NCBI GenBank assembly: GCA_946800325.1
Contig: OX326959.1
Location: 12,802,862-12,866,861 of the forward strand
Direction: 5' to 3'
Length of the DNA: 64,000 bases
Origin: Luzula sylvatica
Lineage: Eukaryota > Streptophyta > Magnoliopsida > Poales > Juncaceae
Below are positions 49,083 through 61,358 of this stretch, in pieces; position 1 is the stretch's first letter, and each line of letters starts with the position of its first letter. The notes beneath the pieces were generated by a model that was not told the origin of the DNA, searched no databases, and saw only the letters and a list, made by a program, of their open reading frames with translations. A program made the position numbers and the translations under genes.

Positions 49083-49840
49083 ATTTACCCACCCCCTCAT
49101 TTTGCACCTATCTTTGAGGATCCTCATGAAGCCACATCATCATACTTATTATTATTATTAACCATTAGATTGTCTAATGTGACTTCATCATATACATTAA
49201 TATTATATTTGATCATTTAAGACATGCATTTTGTATAACTATTTGTAAGTATTAATTTAAACCATTAGATGTAGTGATGTGGTTTAATCTCAATCATTAG
49301 TATTTAGATTTTATGAAGATCAAATTTTGTGTAGTTATTTATGTGTTTTTATTTTACACCATGTTTTAAACATTCTTAGAAACCACCACATCATCCTACA
49401 TTAATGATGTGGACTATTATTATTGGTTAGGTTCACATTAGACCAAGTTTAATCAATTGTTTAACATTTCACATAAGATTACATGATCAAATGTGAATGC
49501 AATGGAATATAAAAAGTTTATATATGAAATAATAATAATTTAATATGTAATATTATAAAACATACAATATATATTAGTATTATTTTTAGAAATTTAATTT
49601 TAAAAACCCATCAAGTATATTCATCTTATTTTTCTCTTTATTTTGAAATCCATATTAACATACTTCATACATACATTTTTCATAATTTCAATTTATAAAT
49701 ATATTATGTAAGAAAATACAATGCAAAACAATACATATTTACATATTAGATTTTTAATCATTCAAAATATATATATTGTTCATGTAGCAAATTATATGTA
49801 TTTATAATTAAAAAGTATATTGCGTTGTCACAACATAGTA
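49083..49840 (+). mobile_element. Second Helitron-like segment, truncated
   Basis: Inverted relative to the element at 46287-47690. It starts CCACCCCCTCATTTTGCACC and follows the same sequence through the GATGTGG-type phrases and the AATGTGAATGCAATGGAATAT stretch. No 3' hairpin is present. Confidence 0.55.
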
Positions 49841-50340
49841 TCCATTTTAATATTCAAATTTTTTTTTATCCGTATCAGACAATATCGAAATCGTATCTGT
49901 ATTCGTATTCGAAAAATAATATTGATGTGAATCTTGTATGACCACTATCCGAATTAGTGAATTATACTTAAATTCGCAATTAACATATATTTTTTTTCAA
50001 TTTTAGGGTTTTTTTTCTTTTTTCTTTTATAGTGTTATAAAGTAATGCTCCAATTTTTGTAAGGACACAAGTCAAATATAGAAGAAAGATTGTTCCATTT
50101 TTTTTCTTCCAATATCTCAATTAGAAATTTCGTATTTTAATAAAACTCATTCGTATATTTATAAATTTTTAGTCACTTACAAAATATCGGAAGCAAAATT
50201 ACATCTTTAGTATCGGATGCATCATATCGTACTAATATTTGAAGTTGAACAATGATGCATTATCTTGAAATAATCATGAATTTCTTTTGGGAAAATAATG
50301 AAGTGAGCCCAAATCCCAAAGTGCACTAATATTTGAACAA
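49841..50340. other. AT-rich intergenic DNA
   Basis: A short stretch near 49868-49920 resembles hAT subterminal sequence (CGTATC and CGAAAAATAA). Otherwise nothing is recognised. Confidence 0.35.
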
Positions 50341-50694
50341 TTATGCTTTTCTTCGGCGATTTCTAGGATTTCGTTTTCTCATGGCTTTACCTTCTACCAC
50401 TCGGAGATAAATCCTCTTCTTCCCTCTCGATAACTCTGAGCTTATCTCTGAAAAACTCAGACCTGGTTTGCTCCGATTCATCTTCTTCCCTCTTGATAAG
50501 TATGAGCTTAACTCCGAGAAGCTTGACCTGGTCTTGTCCGATTGAAACACATTCGAAGCTCGTGAATCATGAATTTTCAAAATGGAAATTATTAATAAGA
50601 ATAATATTAACTTCGTTCGCACTGGTATTAAATCACTATCTCGATAATTAAGATAGACTAACCACATTAATAATAACAAAACAAAATTGGGCAC
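50341..50694 (-). other. Unidentified reading frame with an internal duplication
   Basis: A 117-residue open frame. The second half repeats SFSELSSYLSRGKK and SFSEISSELSRGKK, and the DNA shows a direct duplication of about 70 bp (about 50405-50545). It ends in a basic tail, RKRNPRNRRRK. I do not recognise the family. The frame may be an exon piece of a degraded gene or chance; codon use gives no strong signal. Confidence 0.25.
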
Positions 50695-50982
50695 TATAAT
50701 TTTTTGTTAAATGAAATCATTATTTTTTATTTTCTCCAATATCTTATCGACAAATCAAATGTTTGTGTCAGTAATCATGCGAGATTTATTTTCGCTCGTA
50801 AAATAATATATCAATTAACAAAATTACACGAATATTATATACCCAAACTCTGCATAGAACCTAGCTAGACACACTATTTGTGTTGTCATATAAATCCAAA
50901 CTCACACTAAATTTGTGTTGTCATAAAAGTGGTTCACTCACACTTAAGCTCACACTATATTATTTTACTATGGCATCATTAA

Positions 50983-51850
50983 CAAGGTTGTCAAAATCGG
51001 GATTCTACCTTGAATCGTTCGGAGGTGGAATCGAATCGGATCGTAAAATCGTATGTAAAATCGTAAGATTATATGAAAAATAGAAATAAATACACAAAAT
51101 AATATATTGTGAAAATATTTTATAATTAAGAAGACATATAAAAACATGCATTGAGCATACTCACCCAAAATATCAAATATCAAAAATAGACAACTACAAG
51201 TCACATGTAATTTGAAACATCCAAAACATCCAAAATAGCGAAACAAAAGTCACACCTAGTCTTCTAGCAAAATTTTCAATCGTGTCCTCGTCGGAATCGT
51301 GCTCCTCCAAGACATCAATAAATTTCTCAACTTTTTTGAGTATCGCTTCAACACATGGACCTACAACAATTGCAAGAGCTTCTTCTTCATGATCTTCATC
51401 TTCTAAACTGCCGAACCGCCTAAAATATTTCAAAATACAAAATAATTTTAAAATTGTGAGATACTCATAATAAATTGTAATACTTAATAAACTATGGAAA
51501 ACATACTAGCAATTTCATCATCAAAATAAATTCCACGACGAGATATCCGGTCAATAAAGCGTACTCATGCATTACCAGTTGGAAGGATATGGTCCTCTTT
51601 CAATTGTAAGTTTGGTCCTGACAAGAAAATTGGGCTATTTTTATGTTTTAGATATTCAAATACTGGTAACATGTAATAAAATAGTAGAATCTTAAAATAC
51701 ACTCGATTCTAAACGATTCTACGATTTAACTCGCGATTCTACCGCGATTCTACTAAATTACGATTTTGCGTACGACTTGACTCGTTTTCTCCTCTCAGAA
51801 TCGTAGAATCGTGCGATTCTACGAGTTGAATCGCGATTTTGACAACTATG
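50983..51850. mobile_element. hAT-type element
   Basis: 868 bp with ends CAAGGTTGTCAAAATC and GATTTTGACAACTATG and a perfect 8 bp duplication ATCATTAA (50975-50982 and 51851-51858). GATTCTAC and GAATCGTA runs fill the subterminal parts. A minus-strand frame at 51194-51433 (79 aa, acidic, with EDEDHEEEALAIV) lies inside, but I cannot identify it as transposase. Same family as 13599-14315. Confidence 0.88.
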
Positions 51851-51858
51851 ATCATTAA

Positions 51859-52197
51859 TGTAAATGAGATCATTATGATAATTAATGTTTCTCTCATTCT
51901 TATGAAGAACAGATAATATAATTTTCTTTTCCAGGTAAAAATGAAATACAATTTTTTTGTACAACATTTTGTTGGCAATATGCAGTATCACTTGGTCACT
52001 AAAAGTAAGGTTTCAAATGTTGCAAATAAATAACTTTTTCTTATTAATTTATATTAGACATATAAATAATATTTCTATAATGTACAATCACTTAGAACGT
52101 AAAAAATATACTAAAGTAACACATACACACATACACACATATCATGAATGTATATAATTTAAGATGATTTACATGTTTATAAGATATATTTTCTGAT

Positions 52198-52237
<40 letters not shown>

Positions 52238-52870
52238 CTTCCCTAAATTCGTCTAAAGAAAATGAGTAATTCTACACAACATGCTCTCGCAGCATGCTCT
52301 CACAGCAGGATATTGATCATACGTTGGATATTGTATTCACGCTATAAATTAATTTAATTTAATTCAATCCACACAGATACACCTCATCATCCTGCTGCCA
52401 ATCATGTTGCGTTGGATATTTTACTTTTTAACTATTATAAAAAATTAAAACACATTTGTATAATAATATTCACACAAGATACATCTCATGAGTTTAAATT
52501 CACACAAGATCCAACCAAACTTTATTTTCTTTCCCTGTCGTTCTCTCTGGCCTTTTCTTCTCCTAACGACTTTTTCATTTTAATGTTTTTCAATACAACG
52601 TACACATTTCTATAATAATATTAATAATGTTAAGTCCAATTCAAATAAAAAATTTCAACACATAACAATTATCTTAGTGGGAAAAGAATATTTCTTTATA
52701 TCAAATGGTAATACTTGTATTAATGTTATTGCATAATAATATATATGAAGTACAACAAAATTTTACGAAAAAACATAACAACAAATATTATATAAAATAT
52801 AAAAATACTCAATCGCACGACGTAGTAACAACTTTTTATTGATTTAAAATTCAATGTAGATTATAAATAA
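51859..52870. other. AT-rich intergenic DNA
   Basis: No gene. It contains a CAA microsatellite and, near 52275-52420, short inverted pieces (CAACATGCTCTC, AGCAGGAT, ATCCTGCTG, CAACGTATG-like) that could be a small MITE. Confidence 0.4.
52196..52238. repeat. (ACA)n microsatellite
   Basis: About 14 ACA units. Confidence 0.95.
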
Positions 52871-52915
52871 CTAGCAGGACTCCCGCGCAAATTGCGCGCG
52901 TGTTTTTTTTTTTTT
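52871..52915 (-). mobile_element. Helitron 3' terminus
   Basis: On the minus strand the hairpin GCGCGCAATTTGCGCGGG is followed by AGTCCTG, then CTAG and T. This is a good Helitron 3' end inserted next to T. The body should extend to higher coordinates; its 5' TC end was not found. Confidence 0.65.
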
Positions 52916-53829
52916 TAAAACTTGTTTTCTTTTTATTATTATTTGAGTTTATATGTACTCATCTTTCCAATGAAGTACGTATGATGTAGTCATTTTGTAA
53001 GATTTTTATTTATATCATTTTTATTTTTTTATAATCGATTTCATTTGATATAAAAGTTTGAGCGTCTGATGTTTGACAGATGTAGCTAATTAAAAAAAGA
53101 TAAATATATATACAGAAATATAAATATTTGCAAAGAAAAAAAGAAGAGGATATTAAATAGTTCAAGTTATGAATACTCCAAAGAAAAATGCATTGTCTAT
53201 GCCTTGAAATATTAAAAAAAAAGCAGAAAATCATATATCTTTATATATTTTTAGAGAATTTATTTCACACAATATAAATATAATTGTTTACAAACAATAA
53301 AAGATTGATTTTGTTTTGATATTATTTTAAGCAAAAACTTATGAAATCTCCTAGGAACTAAAAACACCAGACACAAAAAATATCTAAAAAAAACTCCCAA
53401 TAACAAGAACCAAGTAGGGACATATTTGAACGAAAAAAAAAAAATACATAATTTTTTATGACGACGTATTATCAACTTGTATATAGTTGTATGCACTTTT
53501 TCCCCTTTTAAAAGAATATGCGACCACAAAATATAATCACATGATAAACGAAAAAATTTATCTTCACAATATTAGAAATACAAAATCATTACATTATCGG
53601 GAAAATAATATCATAAAAAATATTTAACAATCCATCATAAATGGGAATAACATCTTCATACAATATTTCTTTTTCCAAACATGATAATTATTTGTGTATG
53701 AAATATTCAAACATTTTAGTTCATTAATGACAATATACCCTTCAAAGTTTATTAAAGGAATTATATTCATGACTGTCCCGATCCATTTGCACAATCTCAT
53801 ATACCTTATATTATTTTATATCTCTTTTT
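52916..53829. other. AT-rich DNA, possible Helitron body
   Basis: No gene or protein domain recognised. If the terminus at 52871 is real, this is the 3' part of that element. Confidence 0.35.
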
Positions 53830-54345
53830 GTATTATGGATAATAAATTTGTTGTTGTTTATACCGATTATATTATTATTTATCTTTTTTCTATTATTTTA
53901 TAATTTTTTCTATTTTATGGATAAAATATTTGTTGTTATTTAAATCTTTATATTGTACCTTTTCTATATTACGGACTAAAAATATGTTGTCATTTATATT
54001 TTTTATTATTATTTTTAACTTTTTATGTACTTGAGATTTATATATATGTTGTTATTTATACTTTTTCACTATAGTTTTATATATATTGTGAATTAAATAT
54101 CTCTTGTTATTTATACTTTTGTGTTATTATTTATATTTTTTCCTATAATTGGAATTAAAATTCTGTTATAATTTATACTCTTTTTACTATACTATAGATT
54201 AATGATTTGTTGTTATTTATTTGTTACTATTATTTATATTTTTTCTATATTACGAAAAAGATATGTTGTTATTTATATATTTTTCTATAATATGGATAAA
54301 AGATATGTAAAAAACGTAAGAATATGTTGTTATTTATTAGAAATT
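53830..54345. repeat. Degenerate tandem repeat, about 55-65 bp unit
   Basis: About eight imperfect units built on TTGTTATTTATAYTTTTT and CTATANTAYGGA. Minisatellites of this kind are frequent inside Helitrons. Confidence 0.6.
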
Positions 54346-55766
54346 CATTGTAAAAATGTATACAAATGATGGTGAAGATATAAAAAAAAACTATCTAAAT
54401 TTGAAGGTAAAAACTGTATATTGAACGTTAGTGGAAGTTAGCCACCCGAATATTTAACATTGTTCGTAAAAAATGACCGCTCATATATTTTTTTACCGCA
54501 CCTTATATTTTACCCCTGCTTTTGCCTGTGGCGCGCTGTGGTATATGTTTTACGAATGTTTTCCTTGTCAAACAGCACGAGAGAATTCGTCTTGAATCGA
54601 TACCAATTTGTGAATTTGACATTTGACATTGTAGTTGGCACAGCCGTACATATAATAAAATCTCCTGATCAGGAATTTCTTTTCATCCAACGAATATGTT
54701 AAGAATAATATATCAAAACAAAAATATATTGACTCTAATGCAATTCAGAATTCGCAAAGGACAAGGTACGAAAGAATTTCAACCGAACCACATGTTATAC
54801 CAAAATTTCGTTACCTTTTTTTTGGTTGTTTTTGTAAACTTTTACGAGAGAAATAAAAAATTTACTATAAATTTGAGAAATTATAGTGTATAGTTATTTT
54901 TATTTAGAAAAATAAAAGATATATAGATTTTCTTTATTAATGAAAAATACAATGGAATTTAGTCAAAAAAGAATCATACAAGAACTATCTAGTAAGCGCG
55001 AACTAATCTAAAAATATATTAGAGTTTAAAAGGAAAAAAATGACAGTCATGAAAGTAAATAAAATGAAGGTTAAAAATAAAAATAAATTCCACGAAAACC
55101 AGAAAAGGGTAAATAAAAATATTCTCTTTTATTAGAGAGATTTATGATCAACCATTACAAAAAAAATTAAATAAACATATTTATTATCAAGTATATTTAA
55201 GTAATTTATCATCTAATTAATATAATTTTATCATCCATAATGGTTGTTTATCTATTATAATTTAACATTTAGTATATTTATTACATAATTTCAAAGCATC
55301 AATAAACTAAGAGAATATTAAGGAAAATGTAAAAGCATTTTCTTATTATTATCGGATGCCATTTAATATGCCCCCAATTTCAACACACGTTTTCTACGAG
55401 TAATGAACATGAATAATTAACACATAATTTATAATTAATACACGGTTATATTAATGTTAATCATTTATATTAATTATTAATTATGATATCATCAAGAAGT
55501 TGACAATGCAAAGAGATAATAATACTACATCATTGTCAAACAAATAGCACTGTTGCTTTGCCGTACAAGATTAAGTTATTGTATTGATAAGAGTATAAGA
55601 ACAATTCTCACACTATTATATATAGAAATGTATAGTGTTATACGCAAAGATATGTTTTCTCTTTATTAATAAACCAACAATGGTTTTCAATAGACAACAT
55701 ACCTACACAATAAGAACAAAAAACTGAGGATCAATATTTAACTGCACTCTCTCTCTCACAAACACA
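54346..55766. promoter_or_regulatory. Upstream region of the glycosyltransferase gene
   Basis: AT-rich. A segment at about 54628-54690 (ACATTGTAGTTGG..ACAGCCGTACA) has a diverged copy downstream of the gene at 58172-58235. A CT run (55746-55756) lies just before the ATG. No TATA box was assigned with confidence. Confidence 0.4.
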
Positions 55767-57284
55767 ATGAGGAGTACTCAAAACAAAACAAAGATGACGA
55801 GTGAGAATGTGATCAAGTCGAAAGTATCGTTATCTTTGCGTATTATCGGCGTAACTTTCATCTTATTTCTCGTAGTGGTGTATACATTTTCGAACTCAAA
55901 CAAAAGTTCAAGGAAGGTGGTTTCCTCGCATAGCAACGACTCCAAAGTTCATACGGTACTAATTAATACCTTTTATGTCTTTAGCATCTTTGTGTTTCAA
56001 ATATAATTTAAAGTTTTTGTTTAAATTAGTAGTTTTTTATTTGAATATGACAGAATAATTTTACTGGCTTTTAATTTGTTAAAATGGCTATCCGTTGCAA
56101 GTATAGGTGAACTTTGATTAAAAGAAGGGTCAAAATTTGTGGATTGAAACTAAACTAGAACTAATGTTGAAAGTAAATTGTGCTATAGGTCAATGAGTTG
56201 ATAAAGGTGTGATTCGCACCGTTAGCAACACTAGCACCAATAATTCACTCCGACGAAGACTATTTTTATATTTTGAACTTACTATTGTTTTTGGGAAATT
56301 TGGAAGTATCACAATTAAAAAAATTTGTAAATTTTATATGTCTCATTATAGCAACAGAAAAAAGAAGATAGTTTTGCATTTCTATTACAAAGAACGGCTA
56401 CGGAGGACAAGATAGTCATTATGACCGAGGTTAATGAAGCCTTTGCGGCCCCGAACTCGATGCTCGATCTTTTTCTTACGAGTTTTCATGAAGGAAATAA
56501 CATCACGCACCTTTTGAACCACTTAATTATCGTAGCCATGGACCAAAAGGCATTTGAGAAATGTAAGTCTGTGCATCCTTACTGCTATCTGCACGAACGA
56601 CTCGGGAGTGATATGAACTCAGAAAAGGCATATTTGAGTAAAGACTACCTCGATCTCGTCTGGAGCAAGGTGAGGCTTTGGCAGTTCATACTGGAGCAAG
56701 GATACAGCTTTCTATACACGGTACGTGGATATTTGTTATTTTTATATTTTGGATTTTTAGAAGGGTAATTATGCAATATGCAATCATGGAGAGCTGTACT
56801 TGTTATATGTTAACATCTTGCTGATTTGTTTTTTTTTCTCACATAGGATGTGGATATAATATGGATCAACAATCCGTTTCGTCAGATTAGCGTCTATGCT
56901 GACCTGACATTGGCTACGGATGTATTTTATGGGAATCCCGAGGACCATAACAACATGCCAAACACAGGTATAGTTTTTGCAAAACCATCAAAAAAAAATA
57001 TCGAGATGCTCAAGTACTGGCAGGAAGCGCGGAATAGATTCCCGACAACAAATGAGCAGACCGTATATGATAAGATCAAACGCGAGCTTGTTTCCAAGTT
57101 TGAACTGAAAGTGCAGTATGTTAGCACAAAATATTGGGGTAATTTTTGTCAACCCCAAATGGATTTCAGCCAGCTTTCAGCATTTCACGCTTGTTGTCGT
57201 GAAGGACTCGCCACCAAACTCGCTCATCTAAAGAATGTTTTCGAGGAGTGGAAAATTCATAAATCAAAAAATTTGAAAAATTAG
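55767..57284 (+). CDS. Nucleotide-diphospho-sugar transferase family protein (At4g15970-like)
   Basis: A putative type II membrane glycosyltransferase of the PF03407 (GT77-like) family, probably acting in the Golgi on cell-wall or glycoprotein glycans; donor and acceptor are unknown. Three exons, 55767-55955, 56352-56720 and 56847-57284, all phase 0 with GT-AG introns, give 331 aa. Residues 20-41 form one membrane segment (LSLRIIGVTFILFLVVVYTF). The catalytic region follows: IVIMTEVNEAFAAPNSMLDL, LLNHLIIVAMD, YLHER, then the DxD-type motif DVDIIW at residues 187-192, PNTGIVFAKPS, NEQTVYDKIK and GNFCQ. The final segment FHACCREGLATKLAHLKNVFEEW matches the family C-terminus. All landmarks are present, so the gene looks intact. 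It is slightly shorter than typical relatives, mainly in the stem. Confidence 0.9.
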
Positions 57285-57830
57285 TTTTGTTCTTTTTATT
57301 TTCAAGCATCATCTTAGTTCTATGTTCAAGTTTGAAGTACAATGTATGCTATGTTTTTTAATGTTTAGATATATTATATAAATTTCAGATGTATGATAAA
57401 TATATTTGAAGTACGATGCATGTAATACATTATAATATAATTTTTTAGAAATATCATAAATATATATTTTTATATAAGTAATATTTTATTTTAATTATAT
57501 TTATATTTTTTTAGGTCGAAGATATTTATATGGCCAAAATGATAATAAATTATTTTTTTGTAAAAAGAATTGTTACGTGATATGCACCGGCGTGGTTACT
57601 AGTGCACAGACGACAAAAAAAACATGAAAATCATTGATTTGTAACAATCGGACCTTCACGACTATCGAGCCGAACACAAAATTACCGTAAATATCACTAC
57701 AAAAATCGCAATTCCAACCCGATCGAAAGACTTAATTCGTGATTTAGGCGCAATTATAACGTAAGCATGATTTTAAAAATGGCGTTAGGGGGAAATCAGG
57801 GAGACGGCATATAATTTGTTCCATATATTA
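57285..57830. other. 3' flank of the glycosyltransferase gene
   Basis: AT-rich. Repeated TTAGAT and GATGTATGATA phrases resemble the start of the window (60-320). No gene. Confidence 0.4.
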
Positions 57831-57837
57831 AAGAATA

Positions 57838-58075
57838 GTGATGTACATCCCCTAGTACTCTCCCCTCACATTTTTGATGACGTGGATATGATTTAACACC
57901 TTCAAAACTAACACACAAAAACATGATTTAATATCTTAATTTATGATTTGATTATCTCAATTTATGATTGAATGTTAAATTAAGATGTTAAATCATGAAT
58001 TAAAGTGTTGATTTTTAACATGTTAAATCATACTCACGTAATGTGGGGGAAGAGGCGGGGTACGCCGACATTTTC
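57838..58075. mobile_element. Palindromic MITE
   Basis: About 240 bp with inverted arms: ATGTACATCCCC..CCCTCACAT..GATGACGTGGATATGATTTAAC on the left, and GTTAAATCATACTCACGTAAT..GTGGGG..GGGGTACGCCGACAT on the right. Repeats of ATGATTTAA and TTAAATCAT fill the centre. The target duplication is unclear. Confidence 0.55.
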
Positions 58076-58164
58076 CTATATTAAATGGATATTGTCAACT
58101 TAATTGCTGTTTATATAACGTGGGGTAGAATTTAACTTCTTTGGACCTTGTCCTTGTTTCCTCT

Positions 58165-58240
58165 TCGACATTGCAGTCGGTGCAGCCGTACAAATACAAT
58201 TCTCCCGATTTCAAATTTCTTCTCGTGGAATGAAAAATGT
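58165..58240. repeat. Diverged copy of a segment upstream of the glycosyltransferase gene
   Basis: GACATTGCAGTCGGTGCAGC and the following CGTACAAATACAATTCTCC, TTTCAAATTTCTTCTC match 54625-54690 base for base at most positions. Confidence 0.5.
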
Positions 58241-58454
58241 TACTACGGTTTATCAAATGAAAACGTTGGGCATGTTCCCAATTCTTCTTCCGAAATTTTG
58301 ATAACGTGGGTATGGATTAACGATTTAAGAACAAAGGAGAATTTACATATTTTTTCTTCTAAAATATCATATTTATCATTTGGAATTTTTTTAAAAAAAA
58401 ATGAATTTAAAATATCATATTTACCAGCATTGTAGCCTCTCTCGCGTGTTGCCA

Positions 58455-58545
58455 GCAACGAAGCCTCTCTCGCGGAGCCAAACCCACTTCCGATTCATCA
58501 TCCATCTCGCAAAGCCTCTCTTGCGGAGCCAAACCCACGTCAGAT
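58455..58545. repeat. Two direct copies of a 25 bp segment
   Basis: AAGCCTCTCTCGCGGAGCC and its one-base variant AAGCCTCTCTTGCGGAGCC, each followed by AAACCCAC, about 54 bp apart. A third partial copy precedes them. Confidence 0.7.
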
Positions 58546-59330
58546 TCACAAAAAATAAATTACAATTTACAATTTACAAAAATGCCCCTGGATTTATAAA
58601 AATGTAAATAATTATTTCGATATTTAAATCTGAAACATCATTTATATCTCAAAATTAATAAGTACTAATAAATGTACATATGGTATACAAAATATTAATT
58701 AATAAATAATATAATCTCAAAGTTAATATAATCTCAAAGATAATACAAACAGAAATAAAAAAACCAAAGTTTGAAAATATTGCGAATACAAATTATTTCA
58801 AATATTGCCAATTTAATTTTGAAAAAACCAAATTATTTAAAAAACAGGAATAAAAATCAAATTATTTTAAAAACCGGAAGAAAAACAGGAATAAAAAAGA
58901 AAAATATTGCCAATTCTAATTTAAACAGAAATTGGAAAAAAATTCTGCCAAAAAAATAAATAAATCAACAATTTTAAACTGGATAAAACATAAATTATTT
59001 CAATTTGTAAAAAACTTTACTAAATTTGCCAATTCGAAAAAAAATTCAACAAATAAACGACATAAAACTACAAATTAACTTGAGAATCCTAAAATAATTT
59101 GACAAACAATAAGAAGTATACCTCAAAAAGAGAGCTCGCACAAAATCCTAGCCTCCGAATCCAAGCACCAAGCTTAGCCTCCGAATCCAAGCACAAAAAC
59201 CTAAATTCGTAAAATAGACCCGAAAATCAATTGATAATAACAAAAATTCAAAACAACAAAAAGAAATCAACTTATAGCTTACAAAAAGAAATCCGAGCAC
59301 CACCAGTGCAGACCACCAGTGAAGAGAGAG
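58546..59330. other. A-rich DNA
   Basis: No gene. Two direct copies of TAGCCTCCGAATCCAAGCAC lie at about 59150-59195. It may be the interior of the CACTA-type element that ends at 59939. Confidence 0.35.
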
Positions 59331-59939
59331 AAGGGAGAGGCTACTTAGAAGTGAGAGGCTCGGGGTGTAGAGAGGCAGAAGGAGGGGAGTGAGGGAGGGG
59401 CTGTAGAAGCGGGGCAGGGGGGCTGTGGGGAAGGTGGGAAGAGGGGCTGAGGGAGGGGGGCTGTGGGGAAGAGAGAGAGCGAGAGGGCCCGTGCGAAGGG
59501 AGAATGGGGCTGTGGGGAATGAGTGTGTAAAGAGAGAGAGAGAAGGGGGCCAGCGGGGTAATATATGGTGTGTAACTCTTCACCGACGGCCCGTGGGAAC
59601 GTTTTCTGCGACGGTAAGTGGATTTTGCGACGGGCCGTAGCAGACTTTCTGCGACGGGCGTGCTACTTCTGCGACGGGGTTGGGTATTTGCGACGGGCCG
59701 ATGCAATAGTTCGAATTTTCAGCGACGGGCCGTCGGGGAAAAGTACCGTCGGAAAAGGGCTATCTGCGACGGTTTATGCTATAAGGGACGGGCCGTCGGA
59801 AATAGCGTGGGGCCGTCGGAGATAAAAACCGTCGGGAATAACTTGTTGCGTTGGCCCGTCGCAGAAAGTGCTTTTTTATTTGCGTTGGCCCGTCGCTGAA
59901 AAGTAGGTTCCGTCGCTGAAACTTCAATCTGTTGTAGTG
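59331..59939 (-). mobile_element. CACTA (En/Spm) transposon terminus with subterminal repeats
   Basis: On the minus strand the element starts CACTACAACAGATTGAAG at 59939. Next come many inverted and direct copies of GCGACGGGCC or GGCCCGTCGC (59575-59925), the usual CACTA subterminal binding sites. The flanking bases are TTA. The GA/GGGG-rich part (59340-59540) is probably leader or interior. The opposite terminus was not found, so the element is partial or its other end is unrecognised. Pro/Ser-rich and Arg-rich frames here are not genes. Confidence 0.75.
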
Positions 59940-59942
59940 TTA

Positions 59943-60392
59943 AGCAATATTTACGTCATTAAAAAAAAAATTTGGGGCAAGAATGCTAGTGGATATACAT
60001 CACTACTCTTTGTCAAAACATCACATTCATGTTTTGCATTTTTATATCACTGTGAAATATATTGTTTGTTAGCTCATTGATATAAATTGATCAAACTGGT
60101 CTAGCCTATTGGTCCGAACTCAATGATTAACAACGTTGTCAAGTACTATTTATGCAATAAAATTAAATTTAAATTTAAAATGATAACTCACATGTATATA
60201 TCGGTGAAAAATAATTGAAGAACTAAAATGCTAAAATATGTCAATTTATTATGAATAGTGTTCATCATGTACTTATCCGAGATCTACAATATAATCTTAT
60301 TGAATGAATTTTATTTTTGTATCGTTTCATTTTTCTTTCTATATTTGACCATTCGTCAAGTCTGTATTATTATGATTTCATTGATTGTTCCA
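59943..60392. other. AT-rich intergenic DNA
   Basis: No gene or repeat seen. Confidence 0.4.
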
Positions 60393-60401
60393 TTTATTCT
60401 A

Positions 60402-61129
60402 GGGGGATTTACATATTTATCATTTGTTAAACTTAAAATTACATATTTACCCTTCTTAAAATTAAAATAACATATTTACCCTTTCATAAATCTAAAATAT
60501 CATATTTGCCCAAAAATTAAAAATCATCAAATTTTTCCGTTAAAGTTAACGGTCAACATTTAAAATTACTATTTTATCCTTTACATATTTACCCTTCTAA
60601 AATTCCAAAATATCATATTTACCTTTTTAAAAATAATAATATCATATTTATCCTCTCAATAATAAAAATTACATATGTACCCTTACTCACTCGACATGAA
60701 GAAATCATGCCCTATAATTTAATAATATTTTAGTTATGGTTATATTTTTACAATGAAGCTATATTTTTTACATTTTTATTTTTGTCATTTGAGATTGGTA
60801 GAATGATTATATTTTGGAATTTTATTCATGTTTTTTTTGTGTGTTTATACTTATATTGTTATCTATGAGATTACATTGTTATATTCTTGGGATAAATATG
60901 ATATTTTTATTTTTAAAAAGGTAAATATGATATTTTGGATTTTTAGAAGCGTAAATATGTAAAGGGTAAAATAGTTGACCGTTAATTTTAACGGAGAAAT
61001 TGGATGATTTTTAATTTTTGGGTAAATATGATATTTTAAATTTATGAAAGGGTAAATATGATATTTTAATTTTAAGAAGGGTAAATATGTAATTTTAAGT
61101 TTAGGAAAAGATAAATATGTAAATTCCCC
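60402..61129. mobile_element. MULE-type MITE with 9 bp target duplication
   Basis: 728 bp with ends GGGGGATTTACATATTTATC and ATATGTAAATTCCCC, long inverted arms of the same 'ATATCATATTTACCC' repeats as 40126-41676, and a perfect 9 bp duplication TTTATTCTA (60393-60401 and 61130-61138). No coding content. Confidence 0.88.
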
Positions 61130-61194
61130 TTTATTCTATACAAACATAGTATTTTTCCATTGTAACCTTGTTGAACCGAAAACAGTATTATAAT

Positions 61195-61358
61195 CAATGA
61201 TTTAAATTGCGGCGCAATTGCGCCGCAATAGCACAAATCGCAATAAATATTTCAAAAACGCAATGCCGCAAACAACTAAATTGTGCCGCAATATCGGTCA
61301 TCATTTGTAAATTATAGTTCAAGCGCAATGAACCGTTATATCGCAATTTAAAACATTG
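61195..61358. mobile_element. hAT-type MITE
   Basis: 164 bp with ends CAATGATTTAAATTGCGG and CGCAATTTAAAACATTG and a perfect 8 bp duplication ATTATAAT (61187-61194 and 61359-61366). It contains an 18 bp perfect palindrome GCGGCGCAATTGCGCCGC near one end. Confidence 0.85.

Noticed and set aside
53830..54345. A CRISPR-like array
   Set aside because: The units are degenerate AT-rich tandem repeats without constant repeats and unique spacers, in a plant genome.
59341..59899. Proline/serine-rich and arginine-rich frames
   Set aside because: They lie in GC-rich CACTA subterminal repeats; open frames are expected there by composition.
57695..59939. CACTACAAAAATCG at 57695 as the partner end of the CACTA element
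   Set aside because: It is in direct orientation for a left end, but its flank is TAT and not TTA, the inner sequence lacks GCGACGG sites, and the match is only about eight bases.
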